From QQUD01 sp039029915 (GTDB taxonomy: Bacteria > Chloroflexota > Anaerolineae > Promineifilales > Promineifilaceae), in assembly GCA_039029915.1 (NCBI GenBank), contig JBCCFD010000081.1, forward strand, positions 1 to 22,456: 22,456 nucleotides of DNA, in the 5' to 3' direction. The translations under genes were made by a program, and so were the position numbers. A model generated the notes under the pieces. It did not search any database, was not told where the DNA came from, and was given only the letters and a program-made list of their open reading frames with translations. Numbering within the stretch: position 1 is the first letter of the stretch; each line of letters begins with the position of its first letter. Shown here piece by piece: positions 1-8,304 of this stretch.

Positions 1-177
1 TTGGTAAATGAGAACTTCGACTTGCGTCCAGGTGCAATTATTCGCGATTTGAATCTACTGCGTCCTATTTACAAAGCGACCGCTGCTTATGGTCACTTCG
101 GCCGTAACGATATTGATGCTCCTTGGGAAAATACAGACCGTGCTGATGCGTTAAAAGCATCTGCTGCGAAACTGTAA
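1..177 (+). CDS. metK: S-adenosylmethionine synthetase, C-terminal end (partial)
   Basis: The window opens inside this gene. Frame 1 gives 58 residues ending in a TAA at 175-177. The tail reads LRPIYKATAAYGHFGRNDID followed by APWENTDRADAL, which matches the conserved C-terminus of MetK (E. coli ends YGHFGREDLDLPWEKTD and a short helix). MetK makes S-adenosylmethionine from ATP and methionine in the cytosol. The catalytic ATP- and Mg-binding motifs lie upstream of the window, so only identity, not integrity, can be judged. A strong hairpin terminator follows within 20 nt. It contains no copy of the ACGGCCGT octamer. Confidence 0.93.
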   Translation: MVNENFDLRPGAIIRDLNLLRPIYKATAAYGHFGRNDIDAPWENTDRADALKASAAKL

Positions 178-196
178 ATTATAATTTTTACTTGCT

Positions 197-241
197 AAAA
201 AGAGCTCGCTGACTTTCCAAAGGTCAGCGGGCTCTTTTTTT
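197..241 (+). terminator. Rho-independent terminator of metK, probably bidirectional
   Basis: A 13-bp stem, AGAGCTCGCTGAC pairing with GTCAGCGGGCTCT through one G-U pair, has a short loop and is followed by a run of seven T. An A-run (197-201) precedes the stem, so the minus strand also has a T-run after it. The element can therefore also stop transcripts of the convergent FG-GAP gene. Confidence 0.9.
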
Positions 242-325
242 ATTACATTACAAATAATGTGTGGCTAGGTTTTCCGAAGCTTCAAAATTGAAAACCCTGT
301 TAAATAAAAGCATCGGAACCTCGAG

Positions 326-374
326 GAAACGAAGTTTTTAGCCGTCGGTGTATGCTAAGCAGGAACTTCGTTTC
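326..374. repeat. 11-bp perfect inverted repeat after the FG-GAP gene
   Basis: GAAACGAAGTT (326-336) is the exact reverse complement of AACTTCGTTTC (364-374), with a 27-nt loop. It begins 8 nt beyond the TAG of the minus-strand FG-GAP gene and is next to the palindrome CCTCGAGG (319-326). There is no adjacent T-run, so it is not a textbook terminator. It could be an mRNA 3'-end stabilising hairpin or a small dispersed repeat. Confidence 0.6.
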
Positions 375-381
375 ACTTAAT

Positions 382-2280
382 CTATTCGATAATAATGGGT
401 AGATAAAGTGAGAATGGATTCGTAAAGACCGATTCAACTTCTGAATTGGCAAGAACGATTGAGTCTATCATCCCACCACGAAGTTCAATTCGGGAGAGAG
501 AACTGGCTTCTTGTTCTTCATCGTTTCCGGGTATTTCGATGATTTGAATCTGATTGACCTTTACACGATTGCCATCAGCTGTTGATACGACAAGGGGCAG
601 TGGAAAATCTAGGACCACATTATATAAATCTTCAGGGTCAACCCCGTATTCAAAGGCGAGGCGGCATATTTCTGAAGGTATACCGATGGGTAAATCCATA
701 ATGCACCAAAGCTCATCCCAATTGACCGTTGCGACGGGAACGGGGTCTGCAGCCGCATATTTTTCTTCAAGCTGAGGTTCACCATCAAGTAAATAAATGA
801 CCCGAAAATCTGTCGTGCGGAAATGGGGGCGTAATTCTAATCCTGAGTCTGTACCGACAAGCTGAATTTTGCCTACCTGTTGCTCATTAGCCGTTGCATC
901 AATCTCTACTTGTGCACCAATTCTTCCTTCAAGGGCTAGGTCAGCTGACCAAGACGTTGCTTCCTCAAGATGAATATCAACCCCATCTTCTCCGCTGGTA
1001 CCCATATTTGCTAAGAAGAGTTCGTTTTGTTTTAAATCAAGCGTGGCATTACCGGCTGTTGTATAAGTGATGCCGTTTTGGATCACCCAAGGTGGTGTCC
1101 ACACAACGTCAGAATCCTCACGAGCCAGAAGTAACCAAACCCCAGAATCTTCTGCATAGACAATGTCTGTCAGGCCATCGTTGTTAAAGTCACCTAGACC
1201 GATATCACGAACGTGCCAATCCATATTGAGCTCTGGTTCGTACGGCCCTGTCATATTGCCATTTCCTTGCCCAAGATAGATGGTGATCAATTGATTGAGT
1301 GAGTGGCTTACGACCAAATCTAAATCACCGTCTTGGTTCATATCAGCCATTTCTACGCTGTATGGATTGCTCTGTACGGTGGATACAACTGGGCTGTGGA
1401 AGTTACAGTTTGAACCACCGAGGACGCGAATGAGCTTGTGATCGTTTCGTGTGGCAACGAGGTCGTCCCACCCATCCTCATCCAAATCACCAAAGGTCAA
1501 TGATCCGATGTTGATACCGTATCCTTCGCTGTCCATATCAATCGCTGTGGCCAATGAAAAATTGCCGGAGCCATCATTTTTGCGAACATAGACAAATGTT
1601 TCTTGATCAAACGGGTCTGTAAAAACCCCGGAATAGAACATGTCTAAGTCACCATCATTATCACAATCATTAAATGCAACATCGTTTAGAAAATGGCTGG
1701 CTGAGTAGGTGGTGCCTAAGGCAAATCCGCCACCTGGTTTTCTTAAACGGACGGTGATGGTTTCGTTACCTGTTGTATTGCCTGTTGCAAAATCATCTAA
1801 ACCATCATTGTTAAGGTCGCCAACGGCTAAGTAGTGAGGGTGATTATCAACGGTCCACACCGAAGCATTGGCCCAGCCTGTGTGGCCCCAACGAATAAAT
1901 ACCCGATCTTGTTCGCCATTGGATGCAATAATGTCAGTATGGCCGTCTCCGTTAAAATCGGCTGTTTCTACTTCATAGGTGCCATCACCCATTGACCAAG
2001 TCCAGGTTCCCCAAAAGGCACCATTTCCGCTACCCGTTTTGATGCGGATTTTGTCGCTTGACCAACCGGTTGTGACGAAATCTAGGTTGGTGCCATTGTT
2101 GAGATAGCCGACGGCAATATCGCTGGCACCGTTGAAATTGGTTGCTTTGACGGCTTCCTCAAAACATAAGTCTGTGGTTAAGCAAGGTGGAGATTCGGGT
2201 TCGGCTGAGGCGGGATTATTAAAGACGAGGGCGATGGATACAAAGATAGGGATAAAAAGAAAATAATATTTATGATTCAT
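382..2280 (-). CDS. Secreted FG-GAP/VCBS repeat beta-propeller protein
   Basis: This 632-residue protein has a signal peptide (residues 1-26: a positive start, a hydrophobic core, then a cleavage-like ASA). The FG-GAP/VCBS calcium loops D-x-[DN]-x-D-G-x-x-D lie near residues 108, 155, 205, 265, 313 and 364, with a degenerate one near 59. Seven repeats spaced about 50 residues fit one seven-bladed propeller of the integrin-alpha type. Residues 400-620 form an extra mostly beta region, and the chain ends SLYLPIIIE (624-632). AGGAAGG lies 5 nt before ATG. Such proteins are exported and bind ligands or cell surfaces; no enzyme motif is visible. It lies downstream of another secreted-protein gene on the same strand, but a terminator separates them. 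No ACGGCCGT copy occurs in its 1.9 kb. The fold is secure; the specific role is unknown. Confidence 0.85.
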   Translation of the reverse strand: MNHKYYFLFIPIFVSIALVFNNPASAEPESPPCLTTDLCFEEAVKATNFNGASDIAVGYLNNGTNLDFVTTGWSSDKIRIKTGSGNGAFWGTWTWSMGDGTYEVETADFNGDGHTDIIASNGEQDRVFIRWGHTGWANASVWTVDNHPHYLAVGDLNNDGLDDFATGNTTGNETITVRLRKPGGGFALGTTYSASHFLNDVAFNDCDNDGDLDMFYSGVFTDPFDQETFVYVRKNDGSGNFSLATAIDMDSEGYGINIGSLTFGDLDEDGWDDLVATRNDHKLIRVLGGSNCNFHSPVVSTVQSNPYSVEMADMNQDGDLDLVVSHSLNQLITIYLGQGNGNMTGPYEPELNMDWHVRDIGLGDFNNDGLTDIVYAEDSGVWLLLAREDSDVVWTPPWVIQNGITYTTAGNATLDLKQNELFLANMGTSGEDGVDIHLEEATSWSADLALEGRIGAQVEIDATANEQQVGKIQLVGTDSGLELRPHFRTTDFRVIYLLDGEPQLEEKYAAADPVPVATVNWDELWCIMDLPIGIPSEICRLAFEYGVDPEDLYNVVLDFPLPLVVSTADGNRVKVNQIQIIEIPGNDEEQEASSLSRIELRGGMIDSIVLANSEVESVFTNPFSLYLPIIIE

Positions 2281-2445
2281 TTGTCCTTCCTAAAACTATT
2301 CCGTTACAAAATAAATGTTGAACAAAATTGCCTTTACAGTCGCATTTATTTCAGTGCCTCAAAATAAATTAATTGGATGTGGAGATATTGAAATAAGCGT
2401 GTCTGTTTCATGAAAGGCACGTTATCACACTGGTTTGATGGGTGA

Positions 2446-2471
2446 GTCTAAAATTTGGCTGATTTGTCTAA
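2446..2471. promoter_or_regulatory. Paired GTCTAA direct repeats, 20-bp period
   Basis: GTCTAA occurs at 2446-2451 and again at 2466-2471, exactly 20 bp apart, in the spacer upstream of the FG-GAP gene. The same word with the same 20-bp period occurs at 3553 and 3573 just before the STAND ATPase gene. A spacing of about two helical turns puts both copies on one face of the DNA, which suggests a dimeric regulator site. This is inference; no regulator is identified. Confidence 0.4.
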
Positions 2472-2511
2472 CGTTTTTCAGTTACGGGAAGGAAGATGGG
2501 GAAGGTGGGAA

Positions 2512-2543
2512 GAAAAAAGGCCTCACAAATAACGTGAGGCCTC
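2512..2543 (-). terminator. Rho-independent terminator of the 2579-3397 gene
   Basis: Read on the minus strand, AGGCCTCAC, a 7-nt loop and GTGAGGCCT are followed by a T-run (2513-2518 as A on the plus strand). It starts about 35 nt after the stop codon of the upstream minus-strand gene and should separate that gene from the FG-GAP gene. Confidence 0.9.
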
Positions 2544-2578
2544 ATGAGTAAACGGTTTGGGTGATGCAGATTTGTTAT

Positions 2579-3397
2579 TTAGCCACTGCCAAAACAACCG
2601 GGATCGACGTGGAGGGTGCGAATACGGCCGTTAAACCCCTGATGCGTCAAAGGCGAGTAGCCAATATAGATGCGGTGCTGTTTAAAAGATAATGCTAAAT
2701 CTTCTTCAATTTGTTCAGGCGTGGCTTCTAAATCAGTTCCATTGGCATCAAAGAGCGGCTTAAAAGACAGGTCTTCACTTTCTGCCCCATTGGTTTGTAA
2801 AAAATTAGCGTACAAAAAATTTGAGCTGGGCAGAACATGAAACCCATCACTTAAGGCGGTATGATTATCAACTGTAAACGCCATTTGTCCTCTAAAAGAA
2901 GTATCAGGAAGCAATTGAGCGTCCATCCAAAGGTCTTTCATTGTGAAAACTGGATTGCTTTCCACGTCACCTGCTGTGTTTGGATCAAGCGTTAAATTGG
3001 CTGCGGCAAAAGCCCCTGATTTACAATCACATTCATCTGGCAAAACAAACTGCCCGTCGGTCATTTCAAAGACAATCTGTTTGAGCGAAGGGATTTTGCA
3101 CAAAATGCCCCCCTTGCCATTGAAAACTGCTTCATCATTTTCGATGGCTACGCTTGCCGGAACATGACAGGAGAGTTCATGTTTGGTCGAGTGATTGGTA
3201 ACCATGTCATTGAAATACTCTTTGACCCGGACAGTAAGGGTAGCATTCGGCTGATTGCCAATGAAGTCAACTTGAATATCCCAGCTGGCTTCAAATTGGG
3301 GTTGATTGGCAAATGCTTTTTGGTTGTTTGCTAAAAAAAGGAAAAAAGAGAGGAATAAAAACAGTAAAACAGATAATGATAGTTTTCCAATACGCAT
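2579..3397 (-). CDS. Secreted protein of unknown function
   Basis: I do not recognise this 272-residue protein. The ATG at 3397 was chosen over an upstream in-frame one at 3442 because AAGGAG lies 9 nt before it and because it places a classic signal peptide at the very N-terminus (MRIGKLS, about 20 hydrophobic residues, cleavage near AFA). The mature part is mainly polar with alternating beta-like segments and several Cys, including a CDC cluster in its middle and one near the C-terminus, consistent with an extracytoplasmic protein with disulfides. There are no membrane segments after the signal peptide. It is divergent from the STAND ATPase gene, sharing a 190-bp control region, and has its own terminator. 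One ACGGCCGT copy (2624-2631) encodes Asn-Gly-Arg. Confidence 0.75.
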   Translation of the reverse strand: MRIGKLSLSVLLFLFLSFFLFLANNQKAFANQPQFEASWDIQVDFIGNQPNATLTVRVKEYFNDMVTNHSTKHELSCHVPASVAIENDEAVFNGKGGILCKIPSLKQIVFEMTDGQFVLPDECDCKSGAFAAANLTLDPNTAGDVESNPVFTMKDLWMDAQLLPDTSFRGQMAFTVDNHTALSDGFHVLPSSNFLYANFLQTNGAESEDLSFKPLFDANGTDLEATPEQIEEDLALSFKQHRIYIGYSPLTHQGFNGRIRTLHVDPGCFGSG

Positions 3398-3514
3398 GAA
3401 GGTGGTCTCCTTGAGAGAATAGGGTACAGTCAATGACAACAACTTTTAGTTACAGCATTTCATAAAATCTTATCAAAAAAAACGAACAAATATTGTGAAT
3501 TACTTTATACTCAA

Positions 3515-3580
3515 TGAATGAGGGTATGGTAACATAGCTCTCATTCACTTTTGTCTAAAAATGAGTCAATTTGTCTAAAA
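3515..3580 (+). promoter_or_regulatory. Candidate operator region of the STAND ATPase gene
   Basis: Two structures stack directly before the ATG at 3588. The first is a perfect 8-bp inverted repeat, TGAATGAG (3515-3522) and CTCATTCA (3540-3547). The second is a direct repeat of TTTGTCTAAAA at 3550-3560 and 3570-3580, a 20-bp period. A TATACT hexamer at 3506-3511 could be a -10 element, but no convincing -35 is seen. No clear ribosome binding site precedes the ATG. The ATPase has its own HTH-like segment, so autoregulation is possible; that is inference. Confidence 0.45.
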
Positions 3581-3587
3581 TTCCAGC

Positions 3588-6350
3588 ATGGCAAAATCTA
3601 AGCGACGCCAACAAGAAACGGCCGTATCCTTCACCGAACAAATTCGAGCAGCTTTAAATCATCTTGATGAGCCTCAATGGCTTGGTGAAAACTCTCCGCT
3701 TTCTAGCCCCTACTTTCTGGGCCAAGCCATCGTAGGTCAGAAAAATGAGTTTAATACCCCCGAGCATCGTGGTCGAATTTTGATTCACTTATTGCACTCA
3801 GCAGCAGAACAGCTATGGCAGGATGAACCGCCACATGACAAAACGACCTTAAACGATGACGTGGCTGTTGCTAGGCAGAATCACGGGCATAAAGGTGGGA
3901 AATATCATTTTTACCTCTTGGAGCTGCGCTACTTTAGGCGATTTTTTCGTGCGGGGGAACGGCCGTATTCAAATAATGATCTCGAATTAAGTGATTTTTT
4001 AGGCATAAGCCGCGCTTCCTACTTTAATCATTTAAAAATGGCCCACCAACAGCTTGGTGAAGCCCTCTTAAGAATCCTGCAGCCAACATTTAGACTCGAA
4101 CAGCCACCTGAGCAGTCAGTGAGCTTAGTAGGTCGAAATCGTTTAGTGGGTGTGGTTTTCGCTCATTTGAAAAACGGCCGTTCAGTAACCTTAAGCGGTG
4201 CCAGTGGTGTTGGCAAAACCGCATTAGGCTCAGTTATTTCCCAAGAATGGCAGCCTAGTCCCGTTTTTTGGTTTACGTTTCGTGATTCATTTAACGATCG
4301 GCTAAGCTCCCTTCTTTTTTCCCTTGGTTACTTCCTTCATAAGCATGGTGCATCAGCACTGTGGAAGCAGTTAGTCGCTGATAATGGGAAAATTGAGGAT
4401 TTTAACATTGCGCTTGCTCACATTCGCGGTAGCCAAGAAGCTATTTCAAAACCAATCCTAATCTGCATTGATGAAGTTGATATTTTGCAAACAGATCCTG
4501 ATCAGGCCACCGTTTCTCAAACTCAATTACTTACCTTTATAGAGAGCCTACAGACGATCTTCCCAACGCTTTTAATGGGTCAAAAACCGCTCTTACTCAC
4601 AGAGCTGCATGAAGAATTGACCAATTTTTCAACGCAGGAAGCAACCCTATTTCTCGAGCAGGCTGCCGTTCAACTATTGGTAACTGATCGTGAAGCCCTT
4701 CATTTATATACGGGGGGCAATCCTCGACTTTTACGGCTTTGCTTAGCCCTTTTTAAGAGCAGTATGCCAATTGATTCAATTGTGGAACGCATTCCACAAA
4801 CGCCTGCTGTACAGGCTCTGTGGCATAAACTTTGGCAGCGCTTTTCACAAGATGAGCGACAAATTCTAGCTTCTTTATCTGTGTTTCGAAGCGCTGCCCC
4901 GAGGGATGTTTGGCTTGATAAAGAGGCCGCACTAAATCAGCTGGCTCAGTGGCAACTGATTCTGCAAGATGGTTTTGAGGGCCTTTCGTTATTACCAACC
5001 ATTAAAGATTTAATTTACGCTGATCGAAAAAGATTTCCTGCGGAAATTCGTGAAGCGTGTCATTTGGCGGCGGCGGATGTGCGGGCGAAACATGGGGATT
5101 ACACTTCATCAGCCTATCATTATTTTCAAGCGGGATATTTTGAGCAAATGGTTCAGCTTTGGTATCCGAATCGGCAGTTTGAAATTCAGCGAGGGCAGGG
5201 GGCGATTGCTTTAACTATCTTTGAACAGCTTTCGCCGACGACCTTGCCCCAGGAAGAACAGCAGGCCTTAGCCTTATTGCTGGCGGAACTTTATCGATTG
5301 GTAGGTGATGCTGAACAAGGATTGTCTGCGCTTAAAGCGATCAAGTGGCCTGCTAGCAGTGAATCAACCGCTCAGGCTCATCTTTTGCGAGGGGAATTTT
5401 TAAACGCGCTGGGTCAGCCATATCGAGCCCTTGATGAGTATGATGATGGTGTCGCGGTCGTCAGCCGGCTGTTGTCAAGGCTGATCGATCACCGGTCCCA
5501 AAAAGTGACGGTTTTAATCCAACAGCGAGAAATGAATGCTGCCAGCCTTGAAGCGAATCTTGCCCAATATGACGCGCTCTATTTACAAGGATTTCTGGAT
5601 GAAGAAAACGGCCGTTTGCAATCTGCCAAAGAAAAATATTCTCAGGCACTCGATCTTGCCGGTGAAAATCAATATGCATTTGGTCTCGCGCAGGCGCATC
5701 GCTCAATCAGCAAGATTTACGGCCGTTTAGCCAACGTTGCAAAAGCACAGCACCATGCTGAGGCAGCGATTAACCATTACCGAAAAATAGGGGATAGGTT
5801 GACCGAAGAAAAGGTCCGCAGCACGTTAGCCGCCACTCACCTACAGGCGGGGAATTTTCAAGAAGTGATAGCAGCCGCAACGATCTCCTGTTCATTTTTT
5901 GCAGATGCCCAAATACCATATTGGGAAGCGGTTACTGCTTCTTCTCTTGCCGAAGCGTATTACGAAGTTGGTGACTTTGAAAATGCGAAAATAACGGCGC
6001 ATCGCGTGCTTGCTCTCGAAGAGGGCTATACGCTACCCTATGCCTACTTCACGCTTGGGCTCGTTTCACAGGCCCAAAACGAGCTAAAACTTGCGGAAAA
6101 ACAGTTCCAATTGAGCCAGCAGATTGCTTCTGAAAATGAAGATTACTTTATGGCGGCCTATGCTTGGCGCAGCTTAGCAGAGGCGTATATCATTCAGCGG
6201 CACCATGAGCAAGGTAAAGAAGCACTCTCAACAGCGCTCACCCTATTTGAAAAATTAGGGCTTGAGCAAGAGCTGCAAAAAACTAAAGAAATAGCGCATC
6301 AACATTTTGGTGAAACACCTGATTTTAGTGAATCACTTTCTTCAAACTGA
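3588..6350 (+). CDS. STAND-type ATPase with N-terminal HTH-like region and C-terminal TPR array
   Basis: This is a 920-residue cytosolic signalling ATPase. Residues 1-175 are a helical N-terminal region with an HTH-like stretch (about 132-165, DFLGISRASYFNHLKMAHQ). LVGR at 180-183 starts the NTPase domain, with Walker A GASGVGKT (204-211) and Walker B ILICIDEVD (D295, E296). A helical/winged-helix segment spans about 410-500, and TPR-like helical repeats fill about 540-905 (for example AYYEVGDFENAK and AYIIQRHHEQGK). The order NTPase, arm, TPR is that of MalT-like STAND proteins, which oligomerise on sensing a ligand. The usual C-terminal DNA-binding domain is missing; the HTH-like part is at the front. 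The gene contains five ACGGCCGT copies (3618, 3959, 4174, 5608, 5719), the most in the window. Its ligand and target are unknown; a defence or a regulatory role are both possible. Confidence 0.8.
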   Translation: MAKSKRRQQETAVSFTEQIRAALNHLDEPQWLGENSPLSSPYFLGQAIVGQKNEFNTPEHRGRILIHLLHSAAEQLWQDEPPHDKTTLNDDVAVARQNHGHKGGKYHFYLLELRYFRRFFRAGERPYSNNDLELSDFLGISRASYFNHLKMAHQQLGEALLRILQPTFRLEQPPEQSVSLVGRNRLVGVVFAHLKNGRSVTLSGASGVGKTALGSVISQEWQPSPVFWFTFRDSFNDRLSSLLFSLGYFLHKHGASALWKQLVADNGKIEDFNIALAHIRGSQEAISKPILICIDEVDILQTDPDQATVSQTQLLTFIESLQTIFPTLLMGQKPLLLTELHEELTNFSTQEATLFLEQAAVQLLVTDREALHLYTGGNPRLLRLCLALFKSSMPIDSIVERIPQTPAVQALWHKLWQRFSQDERQILASLSVFRSAAPRDVWLDKEAALNQLAQWQLILQDGFEGLSLLPTIKDLIYADRKRFPAEIREACHLAAADVRAKHGDYTSSAYHYFQAGYFEQMVQLWYPNRQFEIQRGQGAIALTIFEQLSPTTLPQEEQQALALLLAELYRLVGDAEQGLSALKAIKWPASSESTAQAHLLRGEFLNALGQPYRALDEYDDGVAVVSRLLSRLIDHRSQKVTVLIQQREMNAASLEANLAQYDALYLQGFLDEENGRLQSAKEKYSQALDLAGENQYAFGLAQAHRSISKIYGRLANVAKAQHHAEAAINHYRKIGDRLTEEKVRSTLAATHLQAGNFQEVIAAATISCSFFADAQIPYWEAVTASSLAEAYYEVGDFENAKITAHRVLALEEGYTLPYAYFTLGLVSQAQNELKLAEKQFQLSQQIASENEDYFMAAYAWRSLAEAYIIQRHHEQGKEALSTALTLFEKLGLEQELQKTKEIAHQHFGETPDFSESLSSN

Positions 6351-6374
6351 TGAGATTCTGCCGTTCTAACGTGC

Positions 6375-6396
6375 TTTTTACTTTTCACTTTTTTAC
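6375..6396. repeat. Heptamer-phased array before ffh
   Basis: TTTTTAC, TTTTCAC and TTTTTTAC are consecutive units of 7, 7 and 8 bp in the ATPase-ffh spacer. They resemble the units found before rpsP and topA and in the 17.3-kb spacer. Confidence 0.4.
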
Positions 6397-6433
6397 TTTA
6401 AGTTCTTTTATTGAATTTTCAGCAGAACATTTG

Positions 6434-6462
6434 TTGACCCAGCACCCTGACTAGGTTAAAAT
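6434..6462 (+). promoter_or_regulatory. Sigma-70-type promoter for ffh
   Basis: TTGACC (6434-6439) and TAAAAT (6457-6462) are separated by the optimal 17 bp. Transcription would start near 6469, leaving a very short leader before the ATG at 6485. This is the best promoter match found in the window. Confidence 0.7.
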
Positions 6463-6484
6463 CCTCAGTCGGGTTTGTGATATT

Positions 6485-7825
6485 ATGTTTGAATCTTTAG
6501 GCAACAGATTACAATCCGTTTTTGACAATTTATCCCGCCGTGGCAAGTTAACTGAAGAAGATGTTGACAAAGCGATGCGAGAGGTTCGTTTGGCTTTATT
6601 AGAGGCTGACGTTAACTTTAAAGTTGTTAAAAGCTTCATAAAGCGCGTTCGTGAACGTGCAGTCGGCCAAGAGGTGATGCGTAGCCTTACCCCTGGTCAA
6701 CAGGTCGTTAAAATTGTTAATGACGAACTTAAAACGACGCTTGGTGAACCGGGGCGTTTGAATTTAGGGATGCAGTCTCCAGCCGTGATTATGCTGGTTG
6801 GGCTGCAGGGTGCTGGTAAGACCACGATGGCGGGAAAGCTCGCCCTCCATTTGCGCAAACAGGGTAGACGGCCGTTGCTAGTCGGCGCCGACGTTTATCG
6901 CCCAGCCGCTATCCAACAGCTTCAAACACTTGGTAAACAGCTTGATATTCCAGTATATGACGAGGGGCCAGAAGGTAACCCTGTAGACGTTTGTGCCAAC
7001 GGTGTGCAACAAGCGATACGGGCCGGTGCCACAACGGTCATTCTGGATACTGCCGGTCGTTTAAACATCGATGAGATGATGATGGGCGAGATCAAAGCCA
7101 TTAAAGCAAAGGTGGATCCTATCGAAACCTTGCTTGTGGCTGACGCCATGACCGGTCAAGAAGCTGTTAAGGTCGCCACCGACTTCAATAATGCCGTTGA
7201 TATTACGGGTCTGATTATGACCAAGATCGATGGTGATGCTCGAGGCGGTGCTGCAATTTCAATGCGTGAAGTAACTGGCGTTCCTATTAAATTTCTAGGG
7301 ACAGGTGAAAAGCTAAACGCACTTGAACTGTTCCATCCTGATCGGCTATCGAATCGGATTTTGGGTATGGGAGATATGATTTCTCTTATTGAACGTGCCC
7401 AAGAGGAAATGGATCAAGAGGAAGCCCAAATTGCAGGTGAAAAACTCCTGAAAGGGGATTTTAATCTTGAGGACTTTCTCAAACAAATGCAGCAGATTAA
7501 AAAGATGGGCCCTATCGGACAACTTATGGAGATGATTCCGGGCTTTAGTCAAGCGGCCAAAGATGTTGATTTAAGTAATGCTGAAGGTGATTTGAAGCGG
7601 ATTGAAGCGATTATTCAATCGATGACCGCGCAAGAACGGCGGAATGCAAAAATCATCAAGGCAAGTCGAAAACGACGTATTGCCGCTGGATCTGGCACGA
7701 CTGTTCAAGAGGTAAATATGCTTCTGAAGCAGTTCCGTGAGATGCAGCGCATGATGAAACAAATGAAAAAGAGTGGCCCTCGCGGATTGATGCGAAATCT
7801 GATGGGTGGGGGTCGATTTAATTAG
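6485..7825 (+). CDS. ffh: Signal recognition particle GTPase Ffh (SRP54)
   Basis: This 446-residue protein is full length for Ffh. The N domain (1-90) opens MFESLGNRLQSVFDNLSRRG. The G domain has P-loop GLQGAGKTT (106-114), VGADVYRPAA, LDTAGR (188-192) and TKIDGDARGG (246-255). The methionine-rich M domain (about 325-446) carries the SRP RNA-binding stretch SRKRRIAAGSG (394-404) and many Met in its last helices. Ffh with 4.5S RNA binds signal sequences on the ribosome and delivers nascent membrane proteins to FtsY. It is followed after about 100 nt by rpsP, a conserved neighbour in many bacteria. One ACGGCCGT copy (6868) encodes Arg-Pro. Confidence 0.97.
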   Translation: MFESLGNRLQSVFDNLSRRGKLTEEDVDKAMREVRLALLEADVNFKVVKSFIKRVRERAVGQEVMRSLTPGQQVVKIVNDELKTTLGEPGRLNLGMQSPAVIMLVGLQGAGKTTMAGKLALHLRKQGRRPLLVGADVYRPAAIQQLQTLGKQLDIPVYDEGPEGNPVDVCANGVQQAIRAGATTVILDTAGRLNIDEMMMGEIKAIKAKVDPIETLLVADAMTGQEAVKVATDFNNAVDITGLIMTKIDGDARGGAAISMREVTGVPIKFLGTGEKLNALELFHPDRLSNRILGMGDMISLIERAQEEMDQEEAQIAGEKLLKGDFNLEDFLKQMQQIKKMGPIGQLMEMIPGFSQAAKDVDLSNAEGDLKRIEAIIQSMTAQERRNAKIIKASRKRRIAAGSGTTVQEVNMLLKQFREMQRMMKQMKKSGPRGLMRNLMGGGRFN

Positions 7826-7837
7826 CTAAGTCATTGA

Positions 7838-7908
7838 GTTATTAGTAATGAGTAATTAGCGAACTTTGATAACAAGGTGCTAATCGCTTCCCACTAATCA
7901 CTTTTCAC
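7838..7908. repeat. Two heptanucleotide-phased arrays in the ffh-rpsP spacer
   Basis: The first array is GTTATTA, GTAATGA, GTAATTA (7838-7858). The second is TAATCGC, TTCCCAC, TAATCAC, TTTTCAC (7881-7908). Units are contiguous, exactly 7 bp and degenerate. They occupy most of the spacer and end just before the rpsP ribosome binding site. They recall the short tandemly repeated heptanucleotides described in cyanobacteria, with a different sequence. Confidence 0.55.
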
Positions 7909-7932
7909 TAAAAAAAGTGTTTGGAGATAGTT

Positions 7933-8304
7933 ATGCTGAAAATTCGTCTAGCGCGAACTGGTAAAAAAGGTCAACCAAGCTACCGTGTAGTTGTGGCTGA
8001 CGTCACTGCAAAAAGAGACGGCCGTGTTGTAGAGCGCATTGGTTACTACAACCCACTGCCAGATCCAATTCAATATAAAATTCAAGAAGATCGCGCTTTG
8101 CATTGGTTAAGCGTCGGTGCTCAGCCAACAGACGCAGTCAAGCGGTTGTTAGATAAACAAGGTACCTATGATCGCTTATCACGCTTGAACGCAGGTGAAG
8201 AGATGGCCGCCTTGGTATCAGAATTTACCGGTGTGCCTGTAGCGGAAGCTGTTGAAGCGGAAGCTGTCGCTCAAGCGGCTGAACTTGTTGACGAAGAAGA
8301 ATAA
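7933..8304 (+). CDS. rpsP: 30S ribosomal protein bS16
   Basis: MLKIRLARTGKKGQPSYRVV is the diagnostic bS16 N-terminus, followed by DGRVVERIGYYNPLPD. The ATG at 7933 was chosen over an in-frame TTG at 7921: the bS16 family starts MxKIRL, and GGAG (7923-7926) lies 6 nt upstream of this ATG, so the TTG would sit in the ribosome binding site. The product is 123 residues; the core ends near residue 85 and an acidic, Ala/Glu/Val-rich tail follows, a common extension. It is an early-assembling protein of the small subunit body. Its stop overlaps the next start by one base (TAATG), indicating translational coupling with khpA. Confidence 0.96.
   Translation: MLKIRLARTGKKGQPSYRVVVADVTAKRDGRVVERIGYYNPLPDPIQYKIQEDRALHWLSVGAQPTDAVKRLLDKQGTYDRLSRLNAGEEMAALVSEFTGVPVAEAVEAEAVAQAAELVDEEE

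Noticed and set aside
2309..2351. AAATAAATG...CATTTATTT inverted repeat upstream of the FG-GAP gene
   Set aside because: The arms are only A, T and one G/C pair in a very AT-rich stretch, so chance is likely.
3398..3442. Upstream ATG giving 15 more residues to the secreted protein at 2579-3397
   Set aside because: It would bury the signal peptide, and the downstream ATG has AAGGAG at a good distance.
7921..7932. In-frame TTG as an upstream start for rpsP
   Set aside because: It overlaps the GGAG ribosome binding site, and the bS16 family begins at the following ATG.
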